A stretch of 64,000 nt of DNA, taken from NCBI RefSeq assembly GCF_036014215.1, contig NZ_CP107921.1:2055501-2119500 (forward strand), given 5' to 3'. Shown in pieces: positions 7,846 to 16,209 of this stretch. Both the position numbers and the translations under genes were made by a program. The stretch's first letter is position 1; the number at the start of each line of letters is the position of its first letter. Origin of the DNA: Streptomyces sp. NBC_00440. GTDB taxonomy: Bacteria; Actinomycetota; Actinomycetes; Streptomycetales; Streptomycetaceae. The notes beneath the pieces were generated by a model. The model had not been told where the DNA came from. It saw only the letters and a program-made list of their open reading frames with translations, and did not search any database.

Positions 7846-9174
7846 GTGCCCGTTGTACTGAAGTCCGCCGCCGCCAAGAGCGGTGCGCGCAGCAGCCGCC
7901 CGGAGGTCGTCGACACCGTCGCCGAGGTCATCGCCGACGTGCGGGCCAACGGCGACGACGCCGTCCGCCGGTACTCGGCGAAGTTCGACTCCTGGGACCG
8001 GCCGTCCTACCGGCTCGGCGCACAGGAGATCAAATCCATCGTCTCGTCGGTTCCCGCCGGCGTCCTCGAAGATCTGCGCTTCGTGCAGCAGCAGGTGCAG
8101 AACTTCGCACAGGCACAGCGCGACTCCCTGCACGATTTCGAGATCGAGACCCTGCCGGGCGTGTTCCTGGGACAGCGCAACATCCCGGTCTCGGCGGCCG
8201 GTGCCTATGTGCCGGGCGGCCGTTACCCGCTCACCGCTTCCGCGCACATGACCATCGTCACGGCGAAGGTGGCGGGCGTCGAGCGGGTGGCCGCCACCAC
8301 CCCTCCGAACGAGGGCGCCCCGCCGCCGGTCAGCGTCGCCGCCATGCACATGGCGGGCGCGGAGGAGATCTACGTACTCGGCGGAGTGCAGGCGGTCGCC
8401 GCCCTTGCCCTGGGCACCGAGACCGTCGACCCGGTCCATATGCTGGCCGGCCCCGGCAACGCCTATGTGGCCGAGGCCAAGCGGCAGTTGTTCGGCGAGG
8501 TGGGGATCGACCTGTTCGCCGGGCCCACCGAGGTGCTCATCGTCGCCGACGACACCGCCGACCCGTTCACGGTCGCCGTGGACCTGCTCAGCCAGGCCGA
8601 GCACGGCCCGGACTCCCCGGCGGTCCTGATCACCACCTCCCGCGAGGTCGGCCGGCGCACGATCGAGTTCATCGGCGAACTGCTGCCCGCCATGCCGACC
8701 GGGAGGGTCGCCGGTGCGGCCTGGCGCGACCACGGCGAGGTCGTGGTGGTGGACAGCCAGGACGAGGCCTTCGCCCTGGCCGACACCTACGCCAGCGAGC
8801 ACGTGCAGATCTTCACCGCCGAACCGCGGGACGCCCTGACCGGCATGCGGGACTACGGCGCCCTCTTCCTCGGCCAGGACACCTGCGTTCCCTACGGTGA
8901 CAAGGTCATCGGGACCAACCACGTCCTGCCGACCATGGGCGCAGCCCGGTACACCGGCGGTCTGTGGGTGGGCAAGTACCTCAAGACCGTGACCTACCAG
9001 GAGGTCCGGAACAAGGCCAGCAGTGCGCTGCTGGGCGAGATCTGCGGTCGGGCCTCCCGCCTGGAGAACTTCGAGGGTCACGCCCGCTCCGGTGACCTGC
9101 GCGCGGCCCGGTACGGCGAGGCGGGCCTGTCGTGGAGCGACCACGACGTACGCCTCGGCGGATCCGGCAGGTGA
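7846..9174 (+). CDS. Histidinol dehydrogenase-family catabolic dehydrogenase
   Basis: A 442-residue HisD-superfamily protein. The zinc and catalytic residues of histidinol dehydrogenase can be placed: Gln250/His253 (SQAEH), Glu318-His319 (SEHV), Asp352 (YGDKVIGTNHVLPT) and His412 (EGHARSG). The family oxidises a primary alcohol to a carboxylate in two NAD+ steps. No other his gene is nearby, so a role outside histidine synthesis, like that of the sulfopropanediol dehydrogenase HpsN, is more likely. It starts at GTG 7846 behind AAGGAG. It is the last gene of the alcohol dehydrogenase operon and ends 2 bp before the stop of the convergent LacI-type regulator. Confidence 0.88.
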   Translation: MPVVLKSAAAKSGARSSRPEVVDTVAEVIADVRANGDDAVRRYSAKFDSWDRPSYRLGAQEIKSIVSSVPAGVLEDLRFVQQQVQNFAQAQRDSLHDFEIETLPGVFLGQRNIPVSAAGAYVPGGRYPLTASAHMTIVTAKVAGVERVAATTPPNEGAPPPVSVAAMHMAGAEEIYVLGGVQAVAALALGTETVDPVHMLAGPGNAYVAEAKRQLFGEVGIDLFAGPTEVLIVADDTADPFTVAVDLLSQAEHGPDSPAVLITTSREVGRRTIEFIGELLPAMPTGRVAGAAWRDHGEVVVVDSQDEAFALADTYASEHVQIFTAEPRDALTGMRDYGALFLGQDTCVPYGDKVIGTNHVLPTMGAARYTGGLWVGKYLKTVTYQEVRNKASSALLGEICGRASRLENFEGHARSGDLRAARYGEAGLSWSDHDVRLGGSGR

Positions 9175-9176
9175 GG

Positions 9177-10241
9177 TCAGCCGTGCCCGGGCCGGGCGGT
9201 CGTCGCCCGTACGACCAGTTCCGTCGGCAGGAGGATCTCCTTCGGCCCGGCGCCCGCGATCACATCCAGCAGCAGCCGGGTGGCGCTTCGTCCCTTCTCG
9301 ACCAACGGCTGGCGCACGGTGGTCAGTTGTGCGCCGGCCGCACCGGGAAGGTCGTCGAACCCGATCACCGAGAGATCCTCGGGAACGCGCAGGCCGCGGC
9401 TGCGGGCGGTCCGCATCGCCGCGAGCGCCAGGACGTCGGTACCGGCGAGCACGGCCGTGATGGGGCCGGCTTCCGCCAGCAGGGTCCCGGCCGCGGCCAG
9501 CGAAGCGGTCTCGTCGAAGCCTCCCGCCTCGATGACGGTGACCTCCCTCCACGGCAGGCCGGCCGCGCGGAAGGCGGCGGCGTAGCCCGCCAGCCGTTCC
9601 TTCATCACCCGGTCGCGTGCCGCGCGCTGCCGGGCGGGAGTGACAGGGCCGCGGTAGCCGTCGGGCACCAGCCGGTCGACCAGGATGCCGACCGAACGGT
9701 GGTCCAGGGCCAGCAGGTGAGCGGCGGCCGACCGGGCGGCTGCACGGTCCTCGATCCCCACCCAGGGAAGCCCTCCGGGGTTGGGACCGTCGATGACCAC
9801 CACCGGCAACCGCCTGCGCAGCACGGTCTCCACCGCGGGATGCCCCTCGGGCAGGGCGTAGGCGAGGAAGCCGTCGACGAGCCCCCGCAGCAACACACCG
9901 GAGTTCTGGGTCAGGCGTTCCGACTCCAGCGGACACGGCAGCAGGGTGAGCGCCGTCTCGGACACCTCGCCGACCTCGGCGATCCCCCGCAGCAGCGCGG
10001 CGGTGGCCGGGTCGTCGAAGGCGTAGGGCAGCGAGTCCGTGACCATCAGGCCGAGCGCCCCGACCTGGCCGGTCCGCAGCGTACGGCCGACCGAGTGCGG
10101 ACCGGTGTATCCGAGTTCCTCGGCGATCTGCAGGACGCGTTCGCGCTGCGCCGCGGACAGCTTCTCCGGCCGGCTGAACGCGTAGGAGACGGCCGCCTGG
10201 GAGACACCCGCCGCCCGTGCTACATCACGCATGGTGACCAC
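9177..10241 (-). CDS. LacI-family transcriptional regulator
   Basis: A 354-residue regulator with the LacI N-terminal helix-turn-helix (VTMRDVARAAGVSQAAVS) and a periplasmic-binding-like sensor domain ending in the usual hinge and dimer motifs (DLSVIGFDDLPGAA, then LTTVRQP). I place the start at GTG 10241, three codons before the methionine of TMRDV, with AGCAGG just upstream; the frame is open for another 87 codons but that part is over the divergent promoter region. Length is then normal for the family. It most likely represses the GMC oxidoreductase operon and is relieved by a sugar-like ligand. A good operator candidate lies between the two genes at 10362-10375. Confidence 0.9.
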   Translation of the reverse strand: MVTMRDVARAAGVSQAAVSYAFSRPEKLSAAQRERVLQIAEELGYTGPHSVGRTLRTGQVGALGLMVTDSLPYAFDDPATAALLRGIAEVGEVSETALTLLPCPLESERLTQNSGVLLRGLVDGFLAYALPEGHPAVETVLRRRLPVVVIDGPNPGGLPWVGIEDRAAARSAAAHLLALDHRSVGILVDRLVPDGYRGPVTPARQRAARDRVMKERLAGYAAAFRAAGLPWREVTVIEAGGFDETASLAAAGTLLAEAGPITAVLAGTDVLALAAMRTARSRGLRVPEDLSVIGFDDLPGAAGAQLTTVRQPLVEKGRSATRLLLDVIAGAGPKEILLPTELVVRATTARPGHG

Positions 10242-10326
10242 TGGCGCCTGCTTCCCCTCGTCGGCGTGGTTCGCCGGCAACCCTACCCAGCGCGCTTCCG
10301 GGCGTTGCGGGCCGCATTCACCTCTG

Positions 10327-10354
10327 TTGACAGCCCGGGTCGCGATGTTAGCCT
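10327..10354 (+). promoter_or_regulatory. Vegetative-type promoter for the GMC operon
   Basis: TTGACA (10327-10332), a 16-base spacer and TAGCCT (10349-10354) fit the streptomycete housekeeping sigma consensus TTGACR / TAGRRT well. It points toward the GMC oxidoreductase gene, about 185 bases away, and is followed at once by the palindrome at 10362. Confidence 0.6.
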
Positions 10355-10361
10355 CGCGTCG

Positions 10362-10375
10362 GTTAATCGAATAAC
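10362..10375. promoter_or_regulatory. Candidate LacI-type operator
   Basis: GTTAATCGAATAAC is a 14-bp palindrome centred on TCGA with 12 of 14 symmetric positions, in an AT-rich patch of an otherwise GC-rich region. LacI-family operators usually have a central CG and this size. It lies just past the -10 element at the likely transcription start, where a bound repressor would block initiation. Confidence 0.55.
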
Positions 10376-10537
10376 TAAAGTGATCACCGAAGACTCGCAG
10401 CCCGTCCCGCCACCCTTCCGGGCCATGGGGTGCCGCACACCGCAGTGCCGGCGGACGAGCGGTCTCCGCACCCCCCGCCACCCCGTAGCGGATCTTCCGC
10501 ACGCACCCCTCTCCAGCTCCAGCCAGGGACGAACCCC

Positions 10538-12130
10538 ATGAACGGAAAACCAGCTCTCCCCAATGACGGCCCCACCGGGTCGCACTACGACTTCGTGATC
10601 GTCGGCTCCGGCATGGGCGGCGCCACGATGGCCTACGCCCTCAAGGACGTCGGCGCCAGCGTGCTTCTCGTCGAACGCGGTGACTTCCTGCCGCAGGAGA
10701 AGCAGAACTGGGACGCCGGAGCCATCTTCCGCCGCCACCGTTACCAGAACGCGGAGCAGTGGTACGACGGGAGCGGCAAGGCCTTCACACCCGGCAACTA
10801 CTACTACGTCGGCGGCAACACGAAGCTCTACGGCTCCTCGCTCGTACGGTTCCGCCGCGAGGACTTCCGGGCGACGGAGCACGAGGCCGGCACCTCGCCG
10901 GAGTGGCCCTTCCCGTACGAAGTCCTGCAGCCGTACTACCTGCGCGCCGAGACGCTCTTCCGCGTGCACGGGGACCAGTTCGACGACCCCACCCTGGACC
11001 GGTCCGAACCCTTCCCCTACCCGGCGATCGGACACGAGCCGCCGGTCCAGGAGGCCGCCGACGCCCTGACCCGCATGGGGCTCACCCCGTCGAGCATCCC
11101 GCTCGGCCTGGACCTGCGGGACGGCGGATCCTGTATCCGCTGTGCCTTCTGCGACGGGTTCCCCTGCCGGGTCCTGGCCAAGTCCGACGCCGATGTCTGC
11201 TGTGTCCGGCCCGCCCTGGCCGCCGGTTCGGTCGAGCTGGTCACCAACGCCCGGGTCACCCGGGTGCTCACGAACGACTCCGGCAGCAAGGCGACCGGCG
11301 TGGAGATGCTCCGCAACGGAGCGCCCATCACTGTCGGCGCCGGCACCGTGGTCGTCTCCTGCGGCGCCGTCAACTCCGCAGCCCTCCTGCTGCGCTCGGC
11401 GAGCCCGCAGCACCCGGACGGGCTCGGCAACTCCTCCGGCACAGTCGGCCGCCACTACATGGTCCACAACAACTCCGTGATGGTCGGCGTCCACCCGACC
11501 CGGAAGAACACCGCGGAGTTCCAGAAGACCCTGTACTTCAACGACTTCTACACCAAGGGCACCGCTGACCACCCCTACCCGCTGGGGCACGTCCAGCTCA
11601 TCGGCAAGCTCCAGGCGGACATGATGGCCGGCCAGCGCCCCGCCATCCCCGCCTGGGCACTCCGCTACGCCGCCCACCGCAGCATCGACTGGTGGCTGTT
11701 CACCGAGGACCTGCCCGACTCGGACAACCGCGTCACCCTGACGTCCGCCGGGGACATCCGGATCAACTGGAAGCCCAACAACGTACGTGCGCACGAGGTC
11801 CTCGTCCGGGAGACCAGGAAGATCCTGCGCCGCATGGGGTTTCCCCTGGTGTTCAGCCAGCGGACCGGCATCGAGGTCAACTCCCACCAGGCCGGCACCG
11901 TCCGGGCCGGCACCGACCCCGCGACCTCCGCACTGGACGCGAACTGCCGCTCGCACGGCGTCGACAACCTCTACGTCGTCGACTCGTCCTTCTTCCCGTC
12001 GCTGCCGGTGATGAACCCGGCGCTGACCATCGCCGCGAACGCCCTGCGCGTCGCGGACCACCTCACCGGCGCCTCCCCCGCAGCCGCCCCCGCCCAGCAC
12101 ACGAACGTCCAGCACACGAACAAGAGGTAG
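10538..12130 (+). CDS. GMC-family FAD-dependent oxidoreductase
   Basis: A 530-residue flavoprotein. The N-terminal VIVGSGMGGATMAYAL is the FAD-binding GxGxxG motif; the C-terminus VVDSSFFPSLPVMNPALTI is the GMC signature that places the catalytic residues over the flavin. A cysteine cluster at about residues 199-210 (SCIRCAFCDGFPC) marks the bacterial subgroup often found with sugar or cyclitol catabolism. It would oxidise a secondary hydroxyl of a sugar or polyol to a ketone. ATG 10538 is preceded by AGGGA. It is the first gene of a three-gene operon with the ThDP enzyme and the TIM-barrel protein, under the promoter and putative operator upstream. Electron acceptor unknown. Confidence 0.9.
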   Translation: MNGKPALPNDGPTGSHYDFVIVGSGMGGATMAYALKDVGASVLLVERGDFLPQEKQNWDAGAIFRRHRYQNAEQWYDGSGKAFTPGNYYYVGGNTKLYGSSLVRFRREDFRATEHEAGTSPEWPFPYEVLQPYYLRAETLFRVHGDQFDDPTLDRSEPFPYPAIGHEPPVQEAADALTRMGLTPSSIPLGLDLRDGGSCIRCAFCDGFPCRVLAKSDADVCCVRPALAAGSVELVTNARVTRVLTNDSGSKATGVEMLRNGAPITVGAGTVVVSCGAVNSAALLLRSASPQHPDGLGNSSGTVGRHYMVHNNSVMVGVHPTRKNTAEFQKTLYFNDFYTKGTADHPYPLGHVQLIGKLQADMMAGQRPAIPAWALRYAAHRSIDWWLFTEDLPDSDNRVTLTSAGDIRINWKPNNVRAHEVLVRETRKILRRMGFPLVFSQRTGIEVNSHQAGTVRAGTDPATSALDANCRSHGVDNLYVVDSSFFPSLPVMNPALTIAANALRVADHLTGASPAAAPAQHTNVQHTNKR

Positions 12131-12132
12131 AT

Positions 12133-13929
12133 ATGCCCAGGCTCACCGGCGGCCAGATCGTCGTCGACTTCCTGATCCGCGAAGGGGTGGAGAAAGTCTT
12201 CGCCGTCCCGGGACACGGCAACACCGCCCTCATCGACGCCTTCGTCGACCGCAAGGACGAGATCGAAGTCGTCCCGGCCATGCACGAGCAGGGCGCCGCC
12301 CACATGGCCGACGGTTACTACCGTGCGACCGGCAAGGTCGCCGCCTGCTGTACGTCCATCGGTCCCGGTGCGACCAACACGCTCACCGGTCTGACCACGG
12401 CCTTCGCCGACTCCCAGCCCTTCCTGCTGATCACCGGCGCGGTGCACACCTACATGGAGAACCACGGGGTGCTCCAGGAGATCGACCGGCCGCACGGCAA
12501 CAACTTCCCGCGCATGGCCGAGCCCGTCGTCAAGCGCTGGTGGCAGCCGAGCCGGGTCGACCAGCTCCCCACCGTCCTGGCCCAGGCCTTCAACACCATG
12601 TACGAGGGCCGCCGCGGCCCCGTCCTCCTGGACATCCCGCAGGATCTCCAGGCCGAGTACGGCGCGTACGAGCCGGAGGAGACCCGCCGCAGGCGCGCGC
12701 ACGGCCGCCCCGGCGGCGACCCCGAGCGCATCGCGGAGGCCGCCCGGCTGCTGGCGGGTGCCCGGCGCCCGGTCATCCTGGCGGGCGGCGGCGTCATCGC
12801 ATCCGAGGCCGGCGCCGAACTGGTGGCCGTCGCCGAACGTCTCGGCGCGCCCGTGACCCACTCCTTCATGGGCAAGGGCGCTTTCCCCGCCGACCACGAC
12901 CTGTACGCCTGGCCCTGCGGCGACATGGGCTCCGTCCCCGGCAACGGCGTGACCCGCACCGCGGACGTCATCCTCGCGGTCGGCTGCCGTTTCAGCGACC
13001 GCATCACCTCCTCCTACAAGCCGGGCGTCACCTTCGACATCCCCGGCACCAAACTCGTCCAGATCGACATCGACGGCTTCGAGATCGGGCGGAACTACCC
13101 CGCCGAGGTCGGTGTCGTCGGCGATGCCAGGGCGAGCCTGAGCGCCCTGCTGGGCGAGCTGAACACGCTCGGCGACGCCCCGGACTGGCGCTCCTCCGAG
13201 TACTTCGCCGAGTTGCAGGACCTCAAGGCGCAGTGGGAGGAGCACCTGCGCCCGATGCGGACCACCGACCACCTGCCGATGACCAACTCCCGGGCCATGG
13301 TGGAGATCCGCGAGGCTCTGCCCCGGGAGGGCATCCTGGTCACCGACTCCAGCAATCCGGCCAACCAGGCCTTCAACGAGTTCCCCGTCTACGGGCCGCG
13401 TACCAACATCGTGGCCGGCGGCATGTCGGGGATCGGTTTCGGCCTGCCCGCCGCCATCGGCGCCCAGGCCGCCGTCGGTGACCGGCCGGTCCTGGCGATG
13501 GTGGGTGACGGCAGCTTCCTGCAGACCGGCACCGAACTGGCCACCGCGGTCATGCTCGGCCTTCCGCTGGTCGTGGTCGTGCTGAACAACGGCGGCTGGG
13601 AGGCGATCAAGGACCTCCAGATCAATCTCTTCGGCAAGGAACGCCAGATCGTCAGCGGCTGGACCACCAAGGACGGCAAGCCGTACTTCGCCGACATCAC
13701 CGAGTTCGCCCGCTCGCTGGGCTGCACAGCCGAACGCGTCGAGAACCCGGCCGAACTCGCGGACGCGGTCCGCCGCGCCTTCGCCACTCCCGGCCCGGTG
13801 GTCATCGAGGCCATGAGCGCGCACGAACTGCCCTGGACCGAGATGCACCCGACCGGCTGGTGGGACATCACCGTCCCCGCGTACCACGGGCCGACCCGTG
13901 ACGAGTACGTCGTCCAGCGCGGCTTCTGA
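12133..13929 (+). CDS. Thiamine diphosphate-dependent enzyme (acetolactate synthase-like)
   Basis: A 598-residue protein with the three-domain layout of the acetolactate synthase family: N-terminal PYR domain with the catalytic Glu52 (MHEQGAAHMADGYYRATG), a central domain, and a C-terminal PP domain with the ThDP/Mg motif VGDGSF (about 457-462) to NN (485-486). The ribosome site overlaps the stop of the GMC gene, so the two are coupled. True acetolactate synthases have a small subunit gene next to them; none is here. The VPGHGN start and the isomerase-like neighbour suggest a catabolic C-C hydrolase or lyase like the inositol enzyme IolD. Exact reaction unknown. Confidence 0.87.
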   Translation: MPRLTGGQIVVDFLIREGVEKVFAVPGHGNTALIDAFVDRKDEIEVVPAMHEQGAAHMADGYYRATGKVAACCTSIGPGATNTLTGLTTAFADSQPFLLITGAVHTYMENHGVLQEIDRPHGNNFPRMAEPVVKRWWQPSRVDQLPTVLAQAFNTMYEGRRGPVLLDIPQDLQAEYGAYEPEETRRRRAHGRPGGDPERIAEAARLLAGARRPVILAGGGVIASEAGAELVAVAERLGAPVTHSFMGKGAFPADHDLYAWPCGDMGSVPGNGVTRTADVILAVGCRFSDRITSSYKPGVTFDIPGTKLVQIDIDGFEIGRNYPAEVGVVGDARASLSALLGELNTLGDAPDWRSSEYFAELQDLKAQWEEHLRPMRTTDHLPMTNSRAMVEIREALPREGILVTDSSNPANQAFNEFPVYGPRTNIVAGGMSGIGFGLPAAIGAQAAVGDRPVLAMVGDGSFLQTGTELATAVMLGLPLVVVVLNNGGWEAIKDLQINLFGKERQIVSGWTTKDGKPYFADITEFARSLGCTAERVENPAELADAVRRAFATPGPVVIEAMSAHELPWTEMHPTGWWDITVPAYHGPTRDEYVVQRGF

Positions 13930-13949
13930 CCGGAGGGAAGGTACACACC

Positions 13950-14786
13950 ATGGGCAACATCAAACTCGGCCTGAACCTGGAGTTCGCCCGCTTCGAGAAC
14001 GGGTCCTTCGACTGGGCCATGGACCAGGCCGCGGCCATCGGCTACAAGTACGTCGAGCCAATGGTCCACTGGGGCCGTGAACTGCTCAGCGCGGCCGGCT
14101 ACTTCCACAGTCTCTCGATGCTCGACGACCCGCTGCGTCTGAAGCACGCCGCGGAGAGCCGGGGGCTGAGCATCTCCTCGCTGTCCAGCCACGCACCGCT
14201 GGCCAAGCCGGAGGTCAGCGTCGAGTACCTGCGCCAGTCCATCCGCTACGCCGCCGAGTGCGGCGCCCCCATGATCATGATTGACGACGGGCCGCTGCCG
14301 TCCTGGACCACCGAAGAGGAGAACTACACCCTCATGCGGTACACGCTCCAGGAGGCGGCCCTGGTGGCGGAGGCGCGGGGCATCGCCATCGCGATCGAGA
14401 CGCACGGCGAGTACACCGCCACGCCCGAGCGGCTCGACCGCCTCATGGGGCTCGTCGACAGCCCGGCGCTGACCATCAATCTCGACACCGGCAACAGCTA
14501 TCTGAGCGGCAACGACCCGCACCAGTGGTTGGAGGACATCGTCGGCCGCGTCACCCACCTGCACGCCAAGGACATATCGCACGAGGACGCCGCACGTTAC
14601 CGGGGCAAGGTACGCGGCATGCTCGGCTGCGCCTGCGGCGAAGGGGTCATCGACTGGGACCGCGTCGTCGCCACACTCGCCCGCGCCGATCACGAGTTGG
14701 TGCTCTCCGTGGAGTGCGCGTCCCTGGAAGCGGCCACCAAGAGCTACCAGCACCTGTCCGGGCTCATCGACAAGCACGCGCCCTGA
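13950..14786 (+). CDS. Sugar phosphate isomerase/epimerase-like TIM barrel
   Basis: A 278-residue AP-endonuclease-2 superfamily TIM barrel. Likely metal ligands are the acidic and histidine residues in IAIETHGEY (about 150), TINLDTGN, THLHAKD and SVECASLE near the C-terminus. Members include xylose isomerase-like enzymes, hydroxypyruvate isomerase, and the inositol proteins IolE, IolH and IolI. The start has a strong GGAGGGAAGG site and lies 20 bp after the ThDP gene. Together with that enzyme it may do the dehydration or isomerisation step before ring opening. It is the last gene of the operon. Substrate unknown. Confidence 0.85.
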   Translation: MGNIKLGLNLEFARFENGSFDWAMDQAAAIGYKYVEPMVHWGRELLSAAGYFHSLSMLDDPLRLKHAAESRGLSISSLSSHAPLAKPEVSVEYLRQSIRYAAECGAPMIMIDDGPLPSWTTEEENYTLMRYTLQEAALVAEARGIAIAIETHGEYTATPERLDRLMGLVDSPALTINLDTGNSYLSGNDPHQWLEDIVGRVTHLHAKDISHEDAARYRGKVRGMLGCACGEGVIDWDRVVATLARADHELVLSVECASLEAATKSYQHLSGLIDKHAP

Positions 14787-14897
14787 GGGACGCCGTACGA
14801 GCAACTTCTCGTCGGGGCAAGGGTACGGTCATGCCGTGGGCGCGACCCGGTACCACCTGGCCAACTGCACTCGGTGCAAGGCGAGTAGGAGAACGTG

Positions 14898-15683
14898 ATG
14901 GCTGTTGATGACGGCGAGTTCCGGAAGAAGATCCGGTCGGACGTACCGCACTCCGCGCGGGTGTGGAATGCGTGGCTCGGCGGGAAGGACAACTACCGGG
15001 TGGACCGGGAGCTGGCCGCCGCGGTGACCGCCGCGTACCCGCAGATGGCCGATATCGCGCAGGCTTCGCGGGCGTTCCAGGCTCGGGCGGTCCACCACCT
15101 GGCCTCCTTGGGTGTGCGTCAGTTCCTGGACGTGGGAACCGGGCTGCCGGTGGAGAACAGCACTCACGAGGTCGCGCAGTCCGTCGCACCGGACGCCCGG
15201 ATCGTCTACGTCGACAACGACCCCATCGTCCTGGTCCATGCCACGGCGCTGCTGGTCAGCGCTCCGGAGGGCCGGACGGACTATGTGGAGGGGGATCTGT
15301 CCGACACGGACGCGGTGGTGGACGAAGCAGCGAAGACGCTGGACCTGTCCGAGCCGGTGGCCGTGCTTCTGCTGTCGACCCTGGGACATCTGACCCCGGC
15401 CGACGGGATCAAGGTGGTTCAGCGATACATGGCCCGGATGCCGTCGGGAAGCTATCTGGTGCTCTGCGACACGGTGAAGACACCGCAGACGCTGGCGGCG
15501 CAGAAGGCGTACGACTCGGGCGACAACCCTCCCTACCTCGTACGGGAACCGGAAGAGATCACCCGATGCGCCGATGGCCTGGAACTGGTCGAACCGGGCT
15601 TCGGATCCATCGCGTTCTGGCGCCCGACGGAAGAGAACCCCACAGCCGTCGACCAGTGGGGACTCGTCGCCCGTAAGCCCTGA
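14898..15683 (+). CDS. SAM-dependent methyltransferase, DUF574 family
   Basis: A 261-residue protein of a family expanded in Streptomyces. The N-terminal HSARVWNAWLGGKDNYRVDR is its signature; a Rossmann core follows (FLDVGTGLP, IVYVDNDP). Family members are annotated as S-adenosylmethionine-dependent methyltransferases, but few have known substrates and several sit near small regulators. AGGAG lies 6 bases before ATG 14898; a GTG one codon upstream is less well spaced. The 111-bp gap before it argues that it is separate from the catabolic operon. It converges on rnpB across a hairpin that can serve both. Confidence 0.87.
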   Translation: MAVDDGEFRKKIRSDVPHSARVWNAWLGGKDNYRVDRELAAAVTAAYPQMADIAQASRAFQARAVHHLASLGVRQFLDVGTGLPVENSTHEVAQSVAPDARIVYVDNDPIVLVHATALLVSAPEGRTDYVEGDLSDTDAVVDEAAKTLDLSEPVAVLLLSTLGHLTPADGIKVVQRYMARMPSGSYLVLCDTVKTPQTLAAQKAYDSGDNPPYLVREPEEITRCADGLELVEPGFGSIAFWRPTEENPTAVDQWGLVARKP

Positions 15684-15706
15684 GCGGGGCCGCACCGGGT
15701 ATGCGA

Positions 15707-15747
15707 AAGGGCCTCTGACCAGCAATTAAGCTGGCCAGAGGCCCCTT
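15707..15747. terminator. Bidirectional hairpin between methyltransferase and rnpB
   Basis: Arms AAGGGCCTCTGACCAGC and GCTGGCCAGAGGCCCCTT pair with one bulge and one G-T mismatch around the loop AATTAA. It ends 9 bases past the 3' end of rnpB and starts 24 bases past the methyltransferase stop, so it can end transcripts from both strands. Confidence 0.85.
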
Positions 15748-15755
15748 GCGACAGG

Positions 15756-16159
15756 ACGAGCCGGCCTGTACGCCGGGTTCTGTCGCCCGGAAACCTCGCG
15801 GTCGCCGGGGAGACGGCCATCCATCTACGACCGGCATTGCTGCCGGCCTCCTGCGGTCTACCCGCGGACTCGGGCGAGCAGCCCTCGAACGTCCGCGCAA
15901 AGCCGTCGTGCGACGGCCTCTCTTGACCTTGCTCCAGGTGGGGTTTACCTAGCCGCCTGAGTCACCTCAGGCGCTGGTGGTCTCTTACACCACCGTTTCA
16001 CCCTTACCAGGGGCCTTGCGGACCCCGGCGGTCTGTTTTCTGTGGCACTGTCCCGCGGGTCACCCCGGGTGGCCGTTAGCCACCACCTTGCTCTGTGGAG
16101 CCCGGACGTTCCTCGGGAAGATCCGGAGGATCTCCACGCGGCCGTCCGGCCGACTCGTC
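15756..16159 (-). ncRNA. rnpB: RNase P RNA, bacterial type A
   Basis: This is the catalytic RNA of RNase P, which trims the 5' leader of tRNA precursors. Read on the minus strand, the conserved blocks are easy to find: the early GAGGAACGTCCGGGCTCCA, GACAGTGCCACAGAAA, TGGTAAGGGTGAAACGGTGG, and the late GACAGAACCCGGCGTACAGG. The ends were set by the P1 helix, in which GACGAGTCGGCC at the 5' end pairs with GGCCGGCTCGTC at the 3' end. Upstream, TAGCAT (minus strand, 16178-16173) is a fair -10 element. Length about 404 nt fits high-GC actinobacteria. The methyltransferase gene and rnpB share a terminator hairpin. Confidence 0.97.
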
Positions 16160-16209
16160 TGCCGTACCGGCCATGCTACCTGCGGGTCGACGCCCCCCGT
16201 ACCCGGACT

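Noticed and set aside
7846..9174. Biosynthetic hisD
   Set aside because: No his operon genes flank it, and it is cotranscribed with catabolic dehydrogenases; the family also has catabolic members.
7831..9936. 701-codon open frame on the minus strand
   Set aside because: It lies opposite the HisD-like gene and in another frame of the LacI-type gene; no family resemblance and no ribosome site.
10362..10375. Eighth KstR-like box
   Set aside because: GTTAATCGAATAAC lacks the AAC-nn-GTT core and lies next to a LacI-type gene, so it fits that regulator better.
11971..13887. 638-codon open frame on the minus strand
   Set aside because: Antisense shadow of the ThDP enzyme gene, whose motifs and coupling are clear.
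12133..13929. Biosynthetic acetolactate synthase (ilvB)
   Set aside because: No small-subunit ilvN or other ilv gene follows; the neighbours are catabolic enzymes and a TIM-barrel isomerase.
15756..16159. Small protein frames inside the rnpB region
   Set aside because: The conserved RNase P RNA blocks and P1 pairing explain the whole segment; the frames have no ribosome sites.
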